Below are positions 26,507-38,201 of a DNA stretch of 59,092 bases, in pieces; the stretch's first letter is position 1, and the number at the start of each line of letters is the position of its first letter. This stretch comes from Polymyxa betae (lineage: Eukaryota > Endomyxa > Phytomyxea > Plasmodiophorida > Plasmodiophoridae), in contig RBZT01000664.1 in the NCBI GenBank assembly GCA_003693705.1, positions 1-59,092 of the forward strand, read 5' to 3'. The notes below the pieces were generated by a model. That model was not told the origin of the DNA. It did no database searches and saw only the letters and a list, made by a program, of their open reading frames with translations. A program made the translations under genes and the position numbers.

Positions 26507-29500
26507 CTAACAATTTATAGGAATACGTTTGATACGCGAACAGTTGCTGACATCTTTGAAGACTCGCCAATAGCAATCGGCATTGTCTCTTTTGCGAAGC
26601 AGTTCGACAAATTCTTCATCGTGTGTGATCAGAATTAGTTGAAAGTTTTCATGACCCTTCCTGCGCTCAATTAAAGCGTTCAGAGCATCGGCCAGAGCGC
26701 GAATATTCGCCTCATCTAGGTTCTGGGGAAATCTTAGATTGATAAAAAGAACCGCACTCGTAGTTCTTACTTGAGTAGGCTCATCTAACGCTAATATTCC
26801 ACATCGAACACAGAATGTTTCCGATAAAGCCTGTAAACGTCGTTTGGATAGGGAGCAACGATGAAAAATAAAGGTACCAGCCGAATAAGTAGAGACGCCA
26901 GAACTCGCTGTCCTGCACTTGATCTGCCTCGCATATCAAGCTCAATATCACCCTGTCCTTAGGATTAGATGTGCATAACCAACGGGAAAATTTTACAACC
27001 TGCATCATTACTAAGCGGTAGCTATATTGCTTTCTTTGACGAGCGGCCCCTAAATCAGCCGCTCCTTCGGCATGGTCTGACCTTATAGCAATGGCGTCAA
27101 TATCATTGCCGCGATATGTACATTGCCAAAGCTCTTTTAAAACCAGATTGATTTCACTAAGGTATTAAATCAGCTAGGTCCTCCCTTGCGTTGATGGTAT
27201 TCACCTCATCTTGATCGAATGGAAATCCATCAAAGACTTATCCAATGCCCTATAATACTGATCCAAGTCAGCCAGCATCATTTTTGTCGACTCCAGGTCG
27301 ATCATGGCATCGCGATGTTTCGTTGCAATGTTCCGGTAACGATCCTCCGCTAATGTGGATTCAAACGATTGCAGTTGGTTCAAAAGCGCAGAATGTTCGC
27401 CTTGGCTTGCAGCACTCACTCTTTCACATTCCAACACCATCTTTTGAGCTTTGTCGTACTCTCTATTTACGACTTCACGAGGACGAAATTTTCGGTTCCC
27501 GTTTCCTTTCAGATTCTCAAGCAAACTGACTTGCTTTTCATACGTTTCAAGGCGTTGCCGATATTCGATATTGTCTTGTAGACTGCGCTGATCAGACTCA
27601 CATTCGGCGATAGCTTTACGTTGCTTCTGTAACTCGATTTGCAGGTCACGAACAGCAGCACGAGCGTTTTGTGATTCAGAGTTCAGTCGAGCAATCGACT
27701 CTTGATTTACTCGTAAAGCTTGTAGTTCTTTCGAGATTTGTTGGAATTCCTGATAAATTATTTGAAGTTGCCGTTGCTGAGATTGAATAGAAATCAATGA
27801 CTCCTCTAGAGATCGAATCTCTGAAGACGATTCAGATTCATATTGTTCCTTTGAAGACAGAAGCGACTGAGCTTGCTTCTGAATGGGCAAGCTGGCTTCT
27901 CGACTCCGGGAGATGGCAGACTCAGATTGGTTCCGGCGTTCTTGATAATCGGCAATGCTTTGCTTCACTTCCTCAATCTTGGTTTCGATGCGAGAAAGCC
28001 CACCAGCTTCGTCACGCAAGAGCTGAACTTTCGCGCGTAATGCCCGAGTAACTCCATCGTTACGTAGCATTTGTGTGCGAACATCGTTGATTTGACTGGA
28101 AAGCTGTTGAGATCGAGACTGGAGAGCGGTATATCGCTGTTGGGTTTCCTCAACGGTTCCAGCCGGAAATGTCTGACAGGCTTCTTCGGATTGCCTTAAG
28201 TCAGATTCAAGACGAAGCATTTCTTTCTCGGAATCCATCAATGATACTAACTGGCCCTGCGCTTGACGCTGCTCTTTCAGAATCCCATCAAAATTCTGCG
28301 ATTTCATCGAGAGTTGGCGAATCTCTTCTTTAAGAAGTCGCTCGCGGTTGTCAGCTTCCTCCAGACCGGAACGAGCTGAGGAAATTTCGGTCTGACAGGA
28401 GTTGATTTTTTGAAATATATCTCGAAATTGCTCCAGCTTGGCAATACGGCGTTCGACTTGCAGCAGCTGGTGTTTATTCGATTGCAGCTCTTCTGGCGAT
28501 CGTAAAGCCCGGACACGTTCGGCGTTGCGAGCGACAAAGCTTTGCAATTCTGACGAGCTGAAAGCACGATCACAAAGTCCACAAGAGTGTGCTGCCGATT
28601 CAGACATAGCATGTTCAGCTTCAGTGCCCCAATCAGCAAACAGATTGGCGAATTCAGTCGCATTCCTAACAAGGGTAAATGCTAAAGAAAATTACGGCAA
28701 GTGTTCTGACCTGATATTGCTATCAAGACGATCGCGTTCCACTTTACGCGCACGAAGAAGCTCCTCGGCTTGCTGAAGGGACGAAATTTTCGCGCTTGCA
28801 ATTTGAAGTCTCAGAGGTGTTATCTGAGATTCCGCCGTTTTCACTGAAAGCGTATCAGTGATCAACATTGATAGAGAGGAAAAACGTCAAACATTGCTGC
28901 GTGAGCGTCTTAAGACGATTTCCTAGCAATAGCAATTCATCCTGCTTGCTTCTTTCATCACGCTTGACTGCATCAGTATGGGCCAATGTTGATGCGAGAG
29001 CACCATCAAGCTCTCGCAGACAGGCTTTCATTTCTGTAGGATGATTGGGACCCAAGACATTCAGAATCTAAGCTCAGAATGAACACAGAGTACGATGGAC
29101 CAAAAATTGGTTTACAACTGCGAAAACAGACTGCTTTGTCTGTTTGAACTTAGACTTCGCTTGCTCGTACAGTTTCTCTTGCACAGCGACTCGGTTGCGA
29201 GCCTCATTGCTACACTGTAGTGCATTTAAAGTCTTGTTAACATTGTTTAGCTCGCTGTTGCAATCTTGCAATTGACGATTGTATTGCTCAATCTGGAGCA
29301 TCAACGATAAGAGACAGAAAAAGTTAGGCAAAATGCTTTCACCTTAAGTTCCAACTGTTCCGAGCCAACTGATTTTAAGTGATTGTCGAGCTCAAGCTGA
29401 GCCTGGCCAGCTTGCTGCTTCAGCGGAAGAACCCTTTCCAGTTTACGCTTCGTAACCGTTAAATCGACATCTAGGTTAGATATATGGCCCTAAATTGTTA

Positions 29501-31239
29501 AAAGTTAAGGCAAGAATCGCAGCGGTTGCTCTTGAGCAGAAATTACCGAAAAAAGCTCCATTTGCCTTTTTTCAAGCTGCTCAGTCTGGGCATAATCTTG
29601 TAGCTGCTGTTTTAGCACCAATACTTGTTTTTCCATTGAAGACAAACTTTCTTTTTGTTTGGCTTTTCTTTTAGAAATGTGATGCTGCTTAGCAGTTACA
29701 ACTTCAGACAACTTGGACAACACAGGAGACATGTCATCAGAGTCCAGACGTTCGCAGCTGGGAATCGAGAGTCGAACCTCATCAGGTAAACGTGCAATTA
29801 ACTCAGTGCTTTCCTGCGTACAAGTTCAGTAGGCGCAGAGCCAATTATTATCCATAACTACTGAAAGTTTTGAGGCATGTTGCTGCTCGAGAAATTCAAT
29901 CTTGCCTGCAGTTTTCACAGAATTCTGATATCGAGCTGAGATTTCCTCCTAACAAACGGTGAGGTACGGAAATTGATAAGAACAATCGCCAACTTCAAGC
30001 CTCACGGCAGTATTGAACTCCCTCTCCAATCCTGCCAACTTCGTTTTGCGTTTTTCAAGCTCGTCAGAAAATTGCGACAGACGCTGGACAAGCTCGGTTG
30101 TGCTTTCTGTATATTCCTAGCGGATCGCTTATAACAGGGATTCAACCTACAGAATTCCGAGTTACAGTCTGCAAGCGATTCCGAGCTTGGACGAATTCTT
30201 GCTCCATTGTATGTAGTTCCCGTTCTAACACCGTTAAGTTGTTTTCGAAATCTTCAATCTGACATAGCTAAGCTTAGTCGAGAGACCAGATAATAATGTG
30301 CTTACTGCAGACAGCTCTGCAGAGAGGTCATTAAAGGAGAGACTGTAAGATTGTTTCTGACGCTGAGCGGCTTCCCTATTCAATGTTAGAGAATGGCGAG
30401 AAAATATGAGATCAATACCATTTTTCAGAAAGCATCTCAAGTGCTTGTCGAGTACGAGCTTTATCTGCTTCGACTTTCTGAACAGTCTCGAGATTATTAG
30501 CGATGATGTCAAGGTCTCGCTGAAGATCTTTGCATTTCGACGACCGTTCGTTTCGAACCTTCTTGATGCTTTCCAAAGCCCGGGTGTACTTGGTGGCTGC
30601 AAAAATGTCATCAAACCGCTTCTTCAGCGACTTATCATCACTAAGAGGCCAATCGGCATCCAACTGATGGCAGAAAATGACATTCTCAAGAATTGGCGTC
30701 GTGACTCCCATTAACTGGGTCATTAAATCATCCATTCGAGCACATTTATACGACACCGTCTTTTGTTGTCCTGTAATTGGTTTATGGTCAGTAAACTCTT
30801 TAAGCAAGATGGTTACTACCTTGCTCATCAGTAGTAGATAGAACAGAGTCGATTAATTTGAAAGTTCGTCGACCTTTCTGTGCAGTGACTTGAAAACTCT
30901 TGATAGCAATGACGTTCTTATCAGCTGCGGTCTTGAAGGCAAGCTTGATCTGTCCTTTGACAATCGGCTCCCCACATGAATCAGGATCATGTACAAAGCT
31001 TTTGCCTTTGTCAGAAAGAGGAGGAAACTCTCCCGAACAGACGTATTTCAGGCATTCGATAATAGAAGTCTTTCCCGAACCATTAGCACCTGTCATCAAC
31101 TTAAAGCTGCATCAAATGCTTCCTAGTAGAATCTCTGACCGACAATAATCGTCAGCGGATGCTGGAATTTGATAACAGATTCGGTATCAGGAGAGTAAGA
31201 GCGAACCCCTCTAATAGAGAGTTTATGTAATGTTGTCAT
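26507..31239 (-). CDS. RAD50: RAD50 double-strand-break repair ATPase
   Basis: Read from ATG at 31,239 (MTTLHKLSIRGVRSYSPDTE) to the stop at 26,507 with more than ten introns. The N-terminal ATPase lobe has Walker A ANGSGKTSIIECLKYVCSGE and the Q-loop region ENVIFCHQLDADWPLSDDK. It is followed by a very long coiled coil rich in Gln, Glu and Arg. In mid-coil sits the zinc hook HSCGLCDRAF (CxxC), which dimerises RAD50 through zinc. The C-terminal lobe supplies CGILALDEPT (Walker B), NLDEANIRALADALNAL and LILITHDEEFVELL. With MRE11 (not in the window) it senses and tethers broken DNA ends. Total length of about 1,300 residues fits the family. Confidence 0.95.
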
Positions 31240-32178
31240 TAAATGAGATCAGATTTTACAGAGCCCAGTGCGGCTGGCCTCTGAAGCTCTGCACTAAATC
31301 CTTTCTGCCTTTCGTATTTAATAAATGCCCAAAAATGACAGGAATGAATTTCCCGCATGTGTAAATGTAACATTGCAAGAATTATTTCCCTCGGTGTCGA
31401 AATTTTTAAAGAGTTTGTTATTCATTTTTTTGACAGTGCGGGCAGTTTACAACCGACAACTTTGAATGGAAAATCATCAAACATGTTCGTAATTCGACAG
31501 ATCTCATCGTTTAGAAAAAAGTTACGAAGGAAAATTTCGACAAAAAAAGTTCCGGTAGGAACTGCAAAAAATATCTAAACTTATAACTTTTATTCGCTTA
31601 TATATTATACAAGGCGTCCACCGATGTCCGTTCTATGGCTTCTAACTTATAATCTCTAAATTTATAACTTACGTCGGTTTTGGCAATATAAGTTATAAGA
31701 GCTAGAGTCCGCATAGAAACTCAAAAATCAAGTTTAACTCGCTGACGAAATGGCTAAATGGCAACGGCGCTAAATGGAAACATTGGTCGGTGACAGTAGG
31801 ATAGGAAATCATAAGTAAATCGTGCATTTTGGACCAAGCCACCAAATCCCAACAAATAAATCCCAAAATCCCCGCCGTCATTTTGCACAAAAATCAAAAA
31901 TCCAAATCCAAAAATGACATTCTCGGGAATATCCAGGAAAGAAACCATAGCCAACAAACTCTGCCTTGCTCGTACGCCTGCGGCGAACATGAAGGAGTTC
32001 CTTTGTTAGACATGTATACAAATCAGAACACGAACTAGGGTACTGTAGGTAGGACAAAAGCGACGAATCGCACATCCGGGAGAATCGATTTTGAAATTCT
32101 GCGTTGATTTAAAACCATATCTGTGACTGTTCTGTCTGGTTTGTTTTTATCAGTTACCTATCCACTAAAGCTGTAAAG
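31240..32178. other. Intergenic, AT-rich, with a hairpin repeat; no gene supported
   Basis: It lies between the divergent RAD50 and thioesterase genes. Small open frames on both strands (31,357-31,578; 31,754-31,990) are low in complexity and overlap each other. The stretch contains the hairpin repeat described separately. Confidence 0.4.
31628..31702. repeat. Small AT-rich hairpin repeat, copy 2
   Basis: GTTCTATGGCTT at 31,630-31,641 is followed by a perfect 10 bp inverted repeat, TTATAACTTA (31,662-31,671) and TAAGTTATAA (31,689-31,698), around a 17-base loop. It shares its opening motif, arm style and TTATAAGAG ending with 9,548-9,640. Confidence 0.4.
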
Positions 32179-33505
32179 TATGGCGGCAGCAACAGCTGCC
32201 CAACACCAAGAAAGTTCAGCAAGCCAACAGCACCGGGAGCTGATTTTGGTAAAAAATCGATCTTGTCTTGAATCTCTTCTTCGTGTCAAAGGTCTGTCGC
32301 CAGGTCTATAATGATGCCATGTTTCGTTATATTAGAGCACAGAATCGGGCACACATCAGTACAAAGCGGACTCTTTACCCGCTCGTTTAAACAGGAATGT
32401 TTATGGAGGTCAGCTTTGTGCTCAGGCACTACTGATCGCTTATAAAACTGTTCATTCTGGCTTCCTTGCGCATTCATTGCACAGTAATTTCATTTTTGCT
32501 GGAAAGCTGAATGAGACGATAGATTATAAGGTTTCTAAGCTTGTGCTTTTTGGCTAACGAAATTTCTGAAAAGAGTTCGTGCAGGTAAAGATAATTAAGG
32601 ATGCGAAACGATTCGCTTTGCGTCATGTTTATGCATCACAATCGGGCACGGTTATGTTCTTCGCTAGCATCTCGTTTCATGCGATGGCTGTTGGTGGGCC
32701 ATCACACCAGAAGCGAATAAAACAGGCCAGAATCCCGCCTCCATCTGTAACTTGTCAAGATCTTTTATATCTTGATGGCGATTTGAGATGTTTCAACAGA
32801 GCGTAGTTAACGAGCAGGAATCCCTTTATCAGCTGAGTCTGGACGAGCGATTAACCAGACAAACTCGCGAAAAATTCCTGGAAATAAGCAGAAAGCCTAC
32901 AGCTGTAGAGATAAGACGAATCGATCCTGCTCGTTAGACCTGATCAGTGAAGATCCGTCGGATTGCTGATGACAACGCTAGATATAATTTATCCAACGAA
33001 ACAAGAACCGCTGCTGTACCAGTGGATGAAAAGCGTCGGGCCACTGAACGTCGAGCCAGTCGTGCATCATTGTCTATTGGCATATGCAAGTGATTCTTCA
33101 ATGACCAGCGTCGCTCTTCGGTATTGCCACAATCTGTCTGCACGAAATCCTGATTTTGTTTAGGCCCCATGGGATTGGTCTTGGAGATCCCAGAATACGT
33201 GTTGTCAGCTTAGACCATTCTATTTGGTTCCACGAAGATTTCAGGTTGAAATGAATCTGTTCTTCACCGTCTTTTGATTGTAACTGTGATGATAGAGCTG
33301 ATGAATGGATGCTTTTTGAAATGGAATCGCCAGTTACTACAAACGGGCGAGGGGTAACTAGTTGTTTGTATGTTTGCACGTATCTGCCTTATATCTGCCT
33401 CAGTTAATCCATGGCCATGTTTATGACAAAGCTGGTAAACTTGTCGCCAGTGTTAGCCAAGAATGTCTGATTGAGTACAAGACTCAGATGAAGTCCAAGT
33501 TGTAG
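32179..33505 (+). CDS. Acyl-CoA thioesterase II (TesB/ACOT8 type)
   Basis: About seven short exons from MAAATAAQHQESSASQQHRE. Family blocks in order: RNVYGGQLCAQALLIAYKTV with HSLHSNFIFAGK; KRFALRHVYASQSGTVMFF; a linker matching the family's PP...EIR..DP region (TAVEIRRIDPA); WMKSVGPLNVEP and LAYASDSSM, where the catalytic-triad Asp is expected; LDHSIWFHEDF; ADEWMLFEMESPVTTNGRG; and LIHGHVYDKAGKLVASVSQE. The double-hotdog fold hydrolyses fatty acyl-CoAs, in peroxisomes for ACOT8. The protein ends in KSKL, close to but not the canonical SKL peroxisomal signal order; the last three residues are in fact SKL, a perfect PTS1. The reading was pieced across introns because no single open frame is long. 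The first exon boundary is uncertain. About 330 residues. Confidence 0.85.
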
Positions 33506-34432
33506 TGCTGATCTTTCTATCACAATATACTCGTCTTCAATCAATGTCGAATTGTTCTCCGCTTCTCAAAGGGTTGTTTGCACTCATCTGTGGCTTGTTA
33601 AGCAGCGGAACGTCAAACATCGGATGCACTAGGTCGGTCGGACGCCTTGTGCAATTCGGAAGGCAATGTTCGGAATCTCTTTTTTCCGCTGGAGAAACGC
33701 ATGCTGCTAATTTTGGTATTCGAGATTTTTCGAATAATGATGAACTAAATACAGTATGTCCAGGATACGCCCCTTAACATTAACAGAGGAAATGATAGAC
33801 GTACCGGTACCTAAGGGCGAAAACATTGGTGAAGTTACCACTCCATCATCGAGCCTTTCATCCTTTACAAAGATATTTCTAAGAGCTCACAAGATGCCGG
33901 CTGCCTTAGGAGGTCTGGAGTTTCGCTGACTTCGCTTTGCAGTCTCCTCTCATTTGTCACATGATTCAGACACCTTGACGCATTCGAGTTGTGGGCAGCA
34001 TTAGAAATACATCGCTCATGAGGATTGATCATTGACGAAGTGAAAGTCGTTCTTGATTCGGCCGCTGATGATTCATCGGCACGATAATGGCAATGCCGGT
34101 GAAGTTATAGCTCGGGGAAGTTTTCAAACTCTAGTGGCTAGATGTTCGATAACAGTGCTAGATATCAATCTTGTAGCTAGATTCCGTTATTCGATGTTCC
34201 ATCACAAACGCAATCATTAGGTCAGTTTTTGTATTCATCTTCTTGCATCGATCTCCCGTATGCCAAGGATTCCAATTGTGTTCCAAAAGATACAAAACGC
34301 GGCTGATAACGAAGGTAACTAGATAAGCCCCCGTATGCCGATCTAGAAGCTCAGGTTTCGATCATGGTTGGCGTCGGCACTCGAAGAGATCAGAACAAAA
34401 ATACAAAACCTCATAACAAATAATAACAGTCT
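33506..34432. other. Intergenic, one possible small gene
   Basis: From ATG at 33,756 a plus-strand frame reads MSRIRPLTLTEEMIDVPVPK and continues into FTKIFLRAHKMPAALGG, which looks like protein. A 30 bp putative intron would extend it to a stop at 34,004. That intron is shorter than any other here, so I do not call a gene. The rest shows no signal. Confidence 0.25.
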
Positions 34433-36092
34433 TTATTTCTCTTCTTTGGGCAATCTATCGTTACAGTGATTTTCTTGATCGTAGCCATTGATATCGAGCT
34501 CGATGAATTCCTCATGGACGGCATTCAGTGCTTCTACGACATCTTCCTGATCGATGACGACAGATATGTTTCGTTCGCTGCGCTCCAAATTAGCCACGCG
34601 TAAAGAATAATCCAAAAACTTACGAAGCGCCTTGACTGATAGCCCGAATGTTGATCTTCGCTTTGCCCAGAGAACTGAGAACGCTACCAGCGATGTTCGA
34701 GCGAAATCGCATGCCGTCACCGACAGCAGCCAAACAGGCACACGGTCCAAACGTATCGATAGTTTGGATCTCTTTCGACTCGAGTTCGTCGCGGAATTCT
34801 TTCTCGATGCCGGCAAGAGCTGCCGACGCCTCATTCATCGGTAATGCGAAACAGATGGAATGCTCAGAACCCGCCTGCGTCACAAGCATAACGGAGCAGC
34901 CGATCACATGCATGGCTCCGAATAGTCTCGACGCAATCCCAGGAACGCCAACCATACCGCAACCCTCGACGTTAATCAGCATTAGGTCCAGGATCGTTGA
35001 GAATCCTTGAATACGGGGAGCGTTCTCAATACGAGAGGGCAGGATCGTGCTGCCAGGAGATTCGGGTTTGAACGTGTTTCGAATGCGGATTGGAATCTCG
35101 GTTCCGACCAGAGGCGTCATGGTCTTCGGGTGGAGGACCTTGGCCCCGAAATACGCCAATTCCATCGCTTCTTTATAAGACACCTTCGACCGGATCACGG
35201 CACGATCGACAATGTTCGGGTCGGCACTATAGACCCCATCTACGTCGCTCCAGATCGTGAGTTCGTCCGCACTGATCAATGCAGCCATTATCGACGCCGA
35301 GTGATCGCTGCCGTCTCGTCCAAGTGTGTACGGCACCCCATTCTCGGTCGAGCAGATGAAACCGGTAATGACGACCAAATCGCATTCCTCATGCGCTTGC
35401 AGCCACGTTTGCCAGCTTTCGCGAGAGCGATCGAGCAGCGGGACGGTATGACCAGGGCGTCGGGTCGAAACAGTGATGACATCGCGAGCATCGAGCCATT
35501 GGACCGATCGACAGTCAGCCGCTTGCCGCAGATAGGCGGCCATTAACCGAGCTGACCAGATCTCACCATAGCCTGTCCACCATGGGCACGTCTTCTATGA
35601 TTCAAGTCAGCATAAGCTTACATAGCGATATCTTTATAGCATACCGTATCCGCCGTCTTGCTAAGCCATGCGTTTTTCAAGACGTACCTCAGGTCATCGG
35701 CGTCTGCATGCAGCTGCTCGACAATCTTCGATCGCTGATCGCTTTCGCCTCTGAAAGCAAAACGTTAACAGCAATAAAAACAGCGAAGGTGATTATCCTT
35801 ACAGTAACTGTTCGGCGGTTTCAACGCTTCGATTAATGACCGCTCGCAGCACATTCTCATAGGAAGGGTCACGAGCCGCCGCCAGACGGGCACATTCAAT
35901 CAGCAAAGATGTAACTTTGTCGTAGACGGTGTTTCCTGCTTTGTCCTTTAGCTTTCCCTGGGCGCTGACGACAACAGCCAGGCGGCGCTTGTCAGTGCTA
36001 AGGATGTTGGCGGCGTGGCGATAGCAGTCAGCGTCGGCCAGGCTGGTGCCGCCGAACTTGTGAACAGCCCAAACTGGCTTAGCTCCGACCAT
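34433..36092 (-). CDS. Aspartate kinase of the ThrA (bifunctional) lineage, without homoserine dehydrogenase
   Basis: Starts MVGAKPVWAVHKFGGTSLAD at 36,092 (kinase KFGGTS motif). It continues with VITGFICSTENGVPYTLGRD, GSDHSASIMAALISADELTI, WSDVDGVYSADPNIVDRA, SYKEAMELAYFGAKVLHPKT and IPIRIRNTFKPESPGSTI. Two ACT regions follow: VEGCGMVGVPGIASRLFGAM and AKINIRAISQGAS/ERNISVVIDQ, the last joined across an intron. These are closest to the kinase part of aspartokinase-homoserine dehydrogenase. Reading stops about 35 residues later with an acidic end (CNDRLPKEEK), and no dehydrogenase domain follows. The enzyme phosphorylates aspartate, the first step to lysine, threonine and methionine; the ACT domains suggest feedback control by an end product. 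About 480-500 residues. Confidence 0.93.
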
Positions 36093-36859
36093 GATCGCTT
36101 ATTTAACGGAATGAAGGGGATGGGGTGACGGCGACAAAATGGGGTGATGGGGTGGGTAGGCACCCGAACGGGACCGAACATATGGCGAAATCGCGTCCGC
36201 TGTAGCACGAGAGTCACGTATTGACACACGAGGGCGAAATCATGACCCTCCTAAGTCTGGCCAACGCGTCCTTTGGTGAGTTTTGGACGTGTCTGGGCAC
36301 GATTTTTGGCAGTTGGATTCCACCAGCTTGGTAATGGATAGAAATAGCCAGGCCTCACCAAACTGTGGCGATAATCTATTGTATGTCAATTTGATCAGAA
36401 CCTTCGTAACGAATTGGCATCATGGATATCTCAATGATTCTGTTTGTAAACAGGATCCAGCACCTGAATTCGCCTCAATAGAATCCGGACGCCTAATGAG
36501 CTAATTGAAGACGCCGACTGTATATCCAACGGTTGCTACTGATGACATACTCGAAATACTGGCCCAATGACGATCTGCAACATTTGCTAGCCCAACAGCT
36601 CATGAATTTATAAAAATATTGTTTACAAAAGTGGGTATTGTAAAGCGAATACTGAGATAAACAGAGATGCCGTCAGAATTACCAGCTCGACTTTATTTTT
36701 CATCATGGGCTTCTGGCAATTTTCTCATTTCCGCGGTTTAACACGCAGTCCGTGGCGGAGTTTTTTCCGCCGCTCTGCTGTGGCTGGTTCCATTCCAGGT
36801 TGTCCTCCATACCGACAGTCGTCTCTTTCGATTCGCTACATCGATTAATTATCGGTACG
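36093..36859. other. Intergenic, possible short spliced gene, unproven
   Basis: On the plus strand MTLLSLANASF at 36,242 is followed by a GTGAGT...GGCAG intron-like stretch, then further short pieces (NLRNELASWISQ; DPAPEFASIESGRLM; TVYPTVATDDILEILAQ) separated by GT...AG blocks. They could form a small multi-exon gene divergent from the aspartate kinase gene, but the pieces are too short to be sure. The rest is AT-rich. Confidence 0.2.
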
Positions 36860-37464
36860 ATGGTTGACCCGAAGTTGTTGGCTAAAGTCATCAAGGAAGG
36901 TGGCAAGAAGGTATATCAGTATTGAGATTTATGAGGCCTTTGGTTTATCGTACATAGGGTGTCGAAATCGAAGGTGTCGCCGATATGGGCGGCCTCAAGT
37001 TCTTCGTCACCAACGTCGAGACGCCCGAAGGCGACATTGACCTGCTGGTCGAATGTATGAACGCCATGAACGCTAAGGTCGAAGAGGGCGCTGAAGAACG
37101 CAAGGGCGGTTCCGGCAATGTCGGAAAGATGATCTTCTCCTTGGATGCGTCTAAGCTGATTGTCTTGGGTTACGTCCCGGAAGCCCTCGCTTCGGAGTGC
37201 AGCGTCCTGGAGTGGCTAAACGATGTCTTGGCTCAGTACGGCGGCAAGATCATCGCCAGCAACACGAAGGTTGAGGGCGGCTACATCGCCAAGGGATACG
37301 TCGATGCCGACGCCGACAAGGGCGTTTTCCCATTGAAGATCCGCGACCAGGCTTTGAAGACCGCCATTCAGTACCTGATTAACAAGGGTCTGTTCCCCGA
37401 CGATGATGATGAGTCTGAAGAGGAAGCCATGGGTGACGACTTCTTCGACACCCTGGATGTCTAA
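36860..37464 (+). CDS. Unknown abundant-looking protein with acidic C-terminus
   Basis: Two exons; the intron at 36,911-36,957 is clean (GTATAT...CATAG). The 185-residue product starts MVDPKLLAKVIKEGGKKGVE, has a compact alternating alpha/beta-looking body (DMGGLKFFVTNVETPEGDID; KMIFSLDASKLIVLGYVPE; GGYIAKGYVDADADKGVFPL), and finishes in an acidic tail (FPDDDDESEEEAMGDDFFD). It has no signal peptide or membrane segment, so it is probably cytosolic. Third-position GC is clearly higher than in neighbouring genes, with repeated use of a few codons (AAG, GGC, GTC, CTG), the usual mark of a highly expressed gene. The fold resembles duplicated halves, each with a Lys-rich helix and strands. I have a vague memory of similar proteins in other protists but cannot name a family or function. 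Confidence 0.85.
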
Positions 37465-38201
37465 ATCTACACATTTCTCGCTTCTATTAAATTGCTAAAC
37501 ATATTCTTATTGCATAACGCTTTGATCGAGTTATCCATGCGACATCGAATGGTTTATTCGTTTCTATCTTTGCAGCCTTAGAACTAAATTAGACCATTGA
37601 TAAATGGGTTCCTTGTGGAATGAAAGTTTTATATACAGCAATGAGATCCTGGCGACTCCTATCATGATAGGCCATTCTTTACCTGAGTTGATCCTCTACA
37701 GCGGTCCTAAAAAGCTAGGAGAAAATAACGGATAAATTCACCAAACAATGAAAATCAGAACAGCTACCTAAGAGCAAGATATCCTGACGCTTATAATTGC
37801 TTCATTATAGGGAGCTGTTAAATCTATACGAGTCAATTAATATTCAGAGCGAAAGCCCTACATCATATCCGAGGTCCAGGCTCCGAAGGGGGGGATTTTC
37901 CCAGAAAAGGCCCATTCTCGGCTCCGGAATCGACCGAAATAGCAACCCATGTCGGTCAATTCCAAAACATTGTTCCGAAGGCTATGATCAGTACGCTTTA
38001 AGCCGTAGGCCAGACGACTCCGACCTTTCAAGGACGTTAGTTGCTTCTGATTCCTGCCCACGTCGGAATTTCTGCGTCATTGAGTCACGGAATCATCCCG
38101 GAAACCCCTATAGGCGAGTGGAATCTGTCCTCATTCCATTCATCAGTCAGCCACGTTACAATAGAGGCCTGTAGAGGGAACCCCATTTACATCCAAACCT
38201 A
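37465..38201. other. Intergenic, nothing firmly recognised
   Basis: Contains the 3' flank of the acidic protein and the leader of the ABC transporter. A 125-codon plus-strand frame (37,797-38,174) is Arg/Ser-rich with no domain and does not join in frame to the transporter start. Confidence 0.35.

Noticed and set aside
27245-28776. Plus-strand frames opposite RAD50
   Set aside because: They are shadows of the RAD50 coiled coil, with no domain and inconsistent composition.
34632-35546. Long plus-strand frames (up to 179 codons) opposite the aspartate kinase
   Set aside because: They are antisense shadows of a high-GC coding region; the minus strand carries every aspartate-kinase motif.
37797-38174. 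N-terminal exon of the ABC transporter
   Set aside because: The 125-codon frame ends in a stop (CGAGGCCTGTAG-type) just before the transporter ATG, is in another frame, and no splice pair joins them convincingly.
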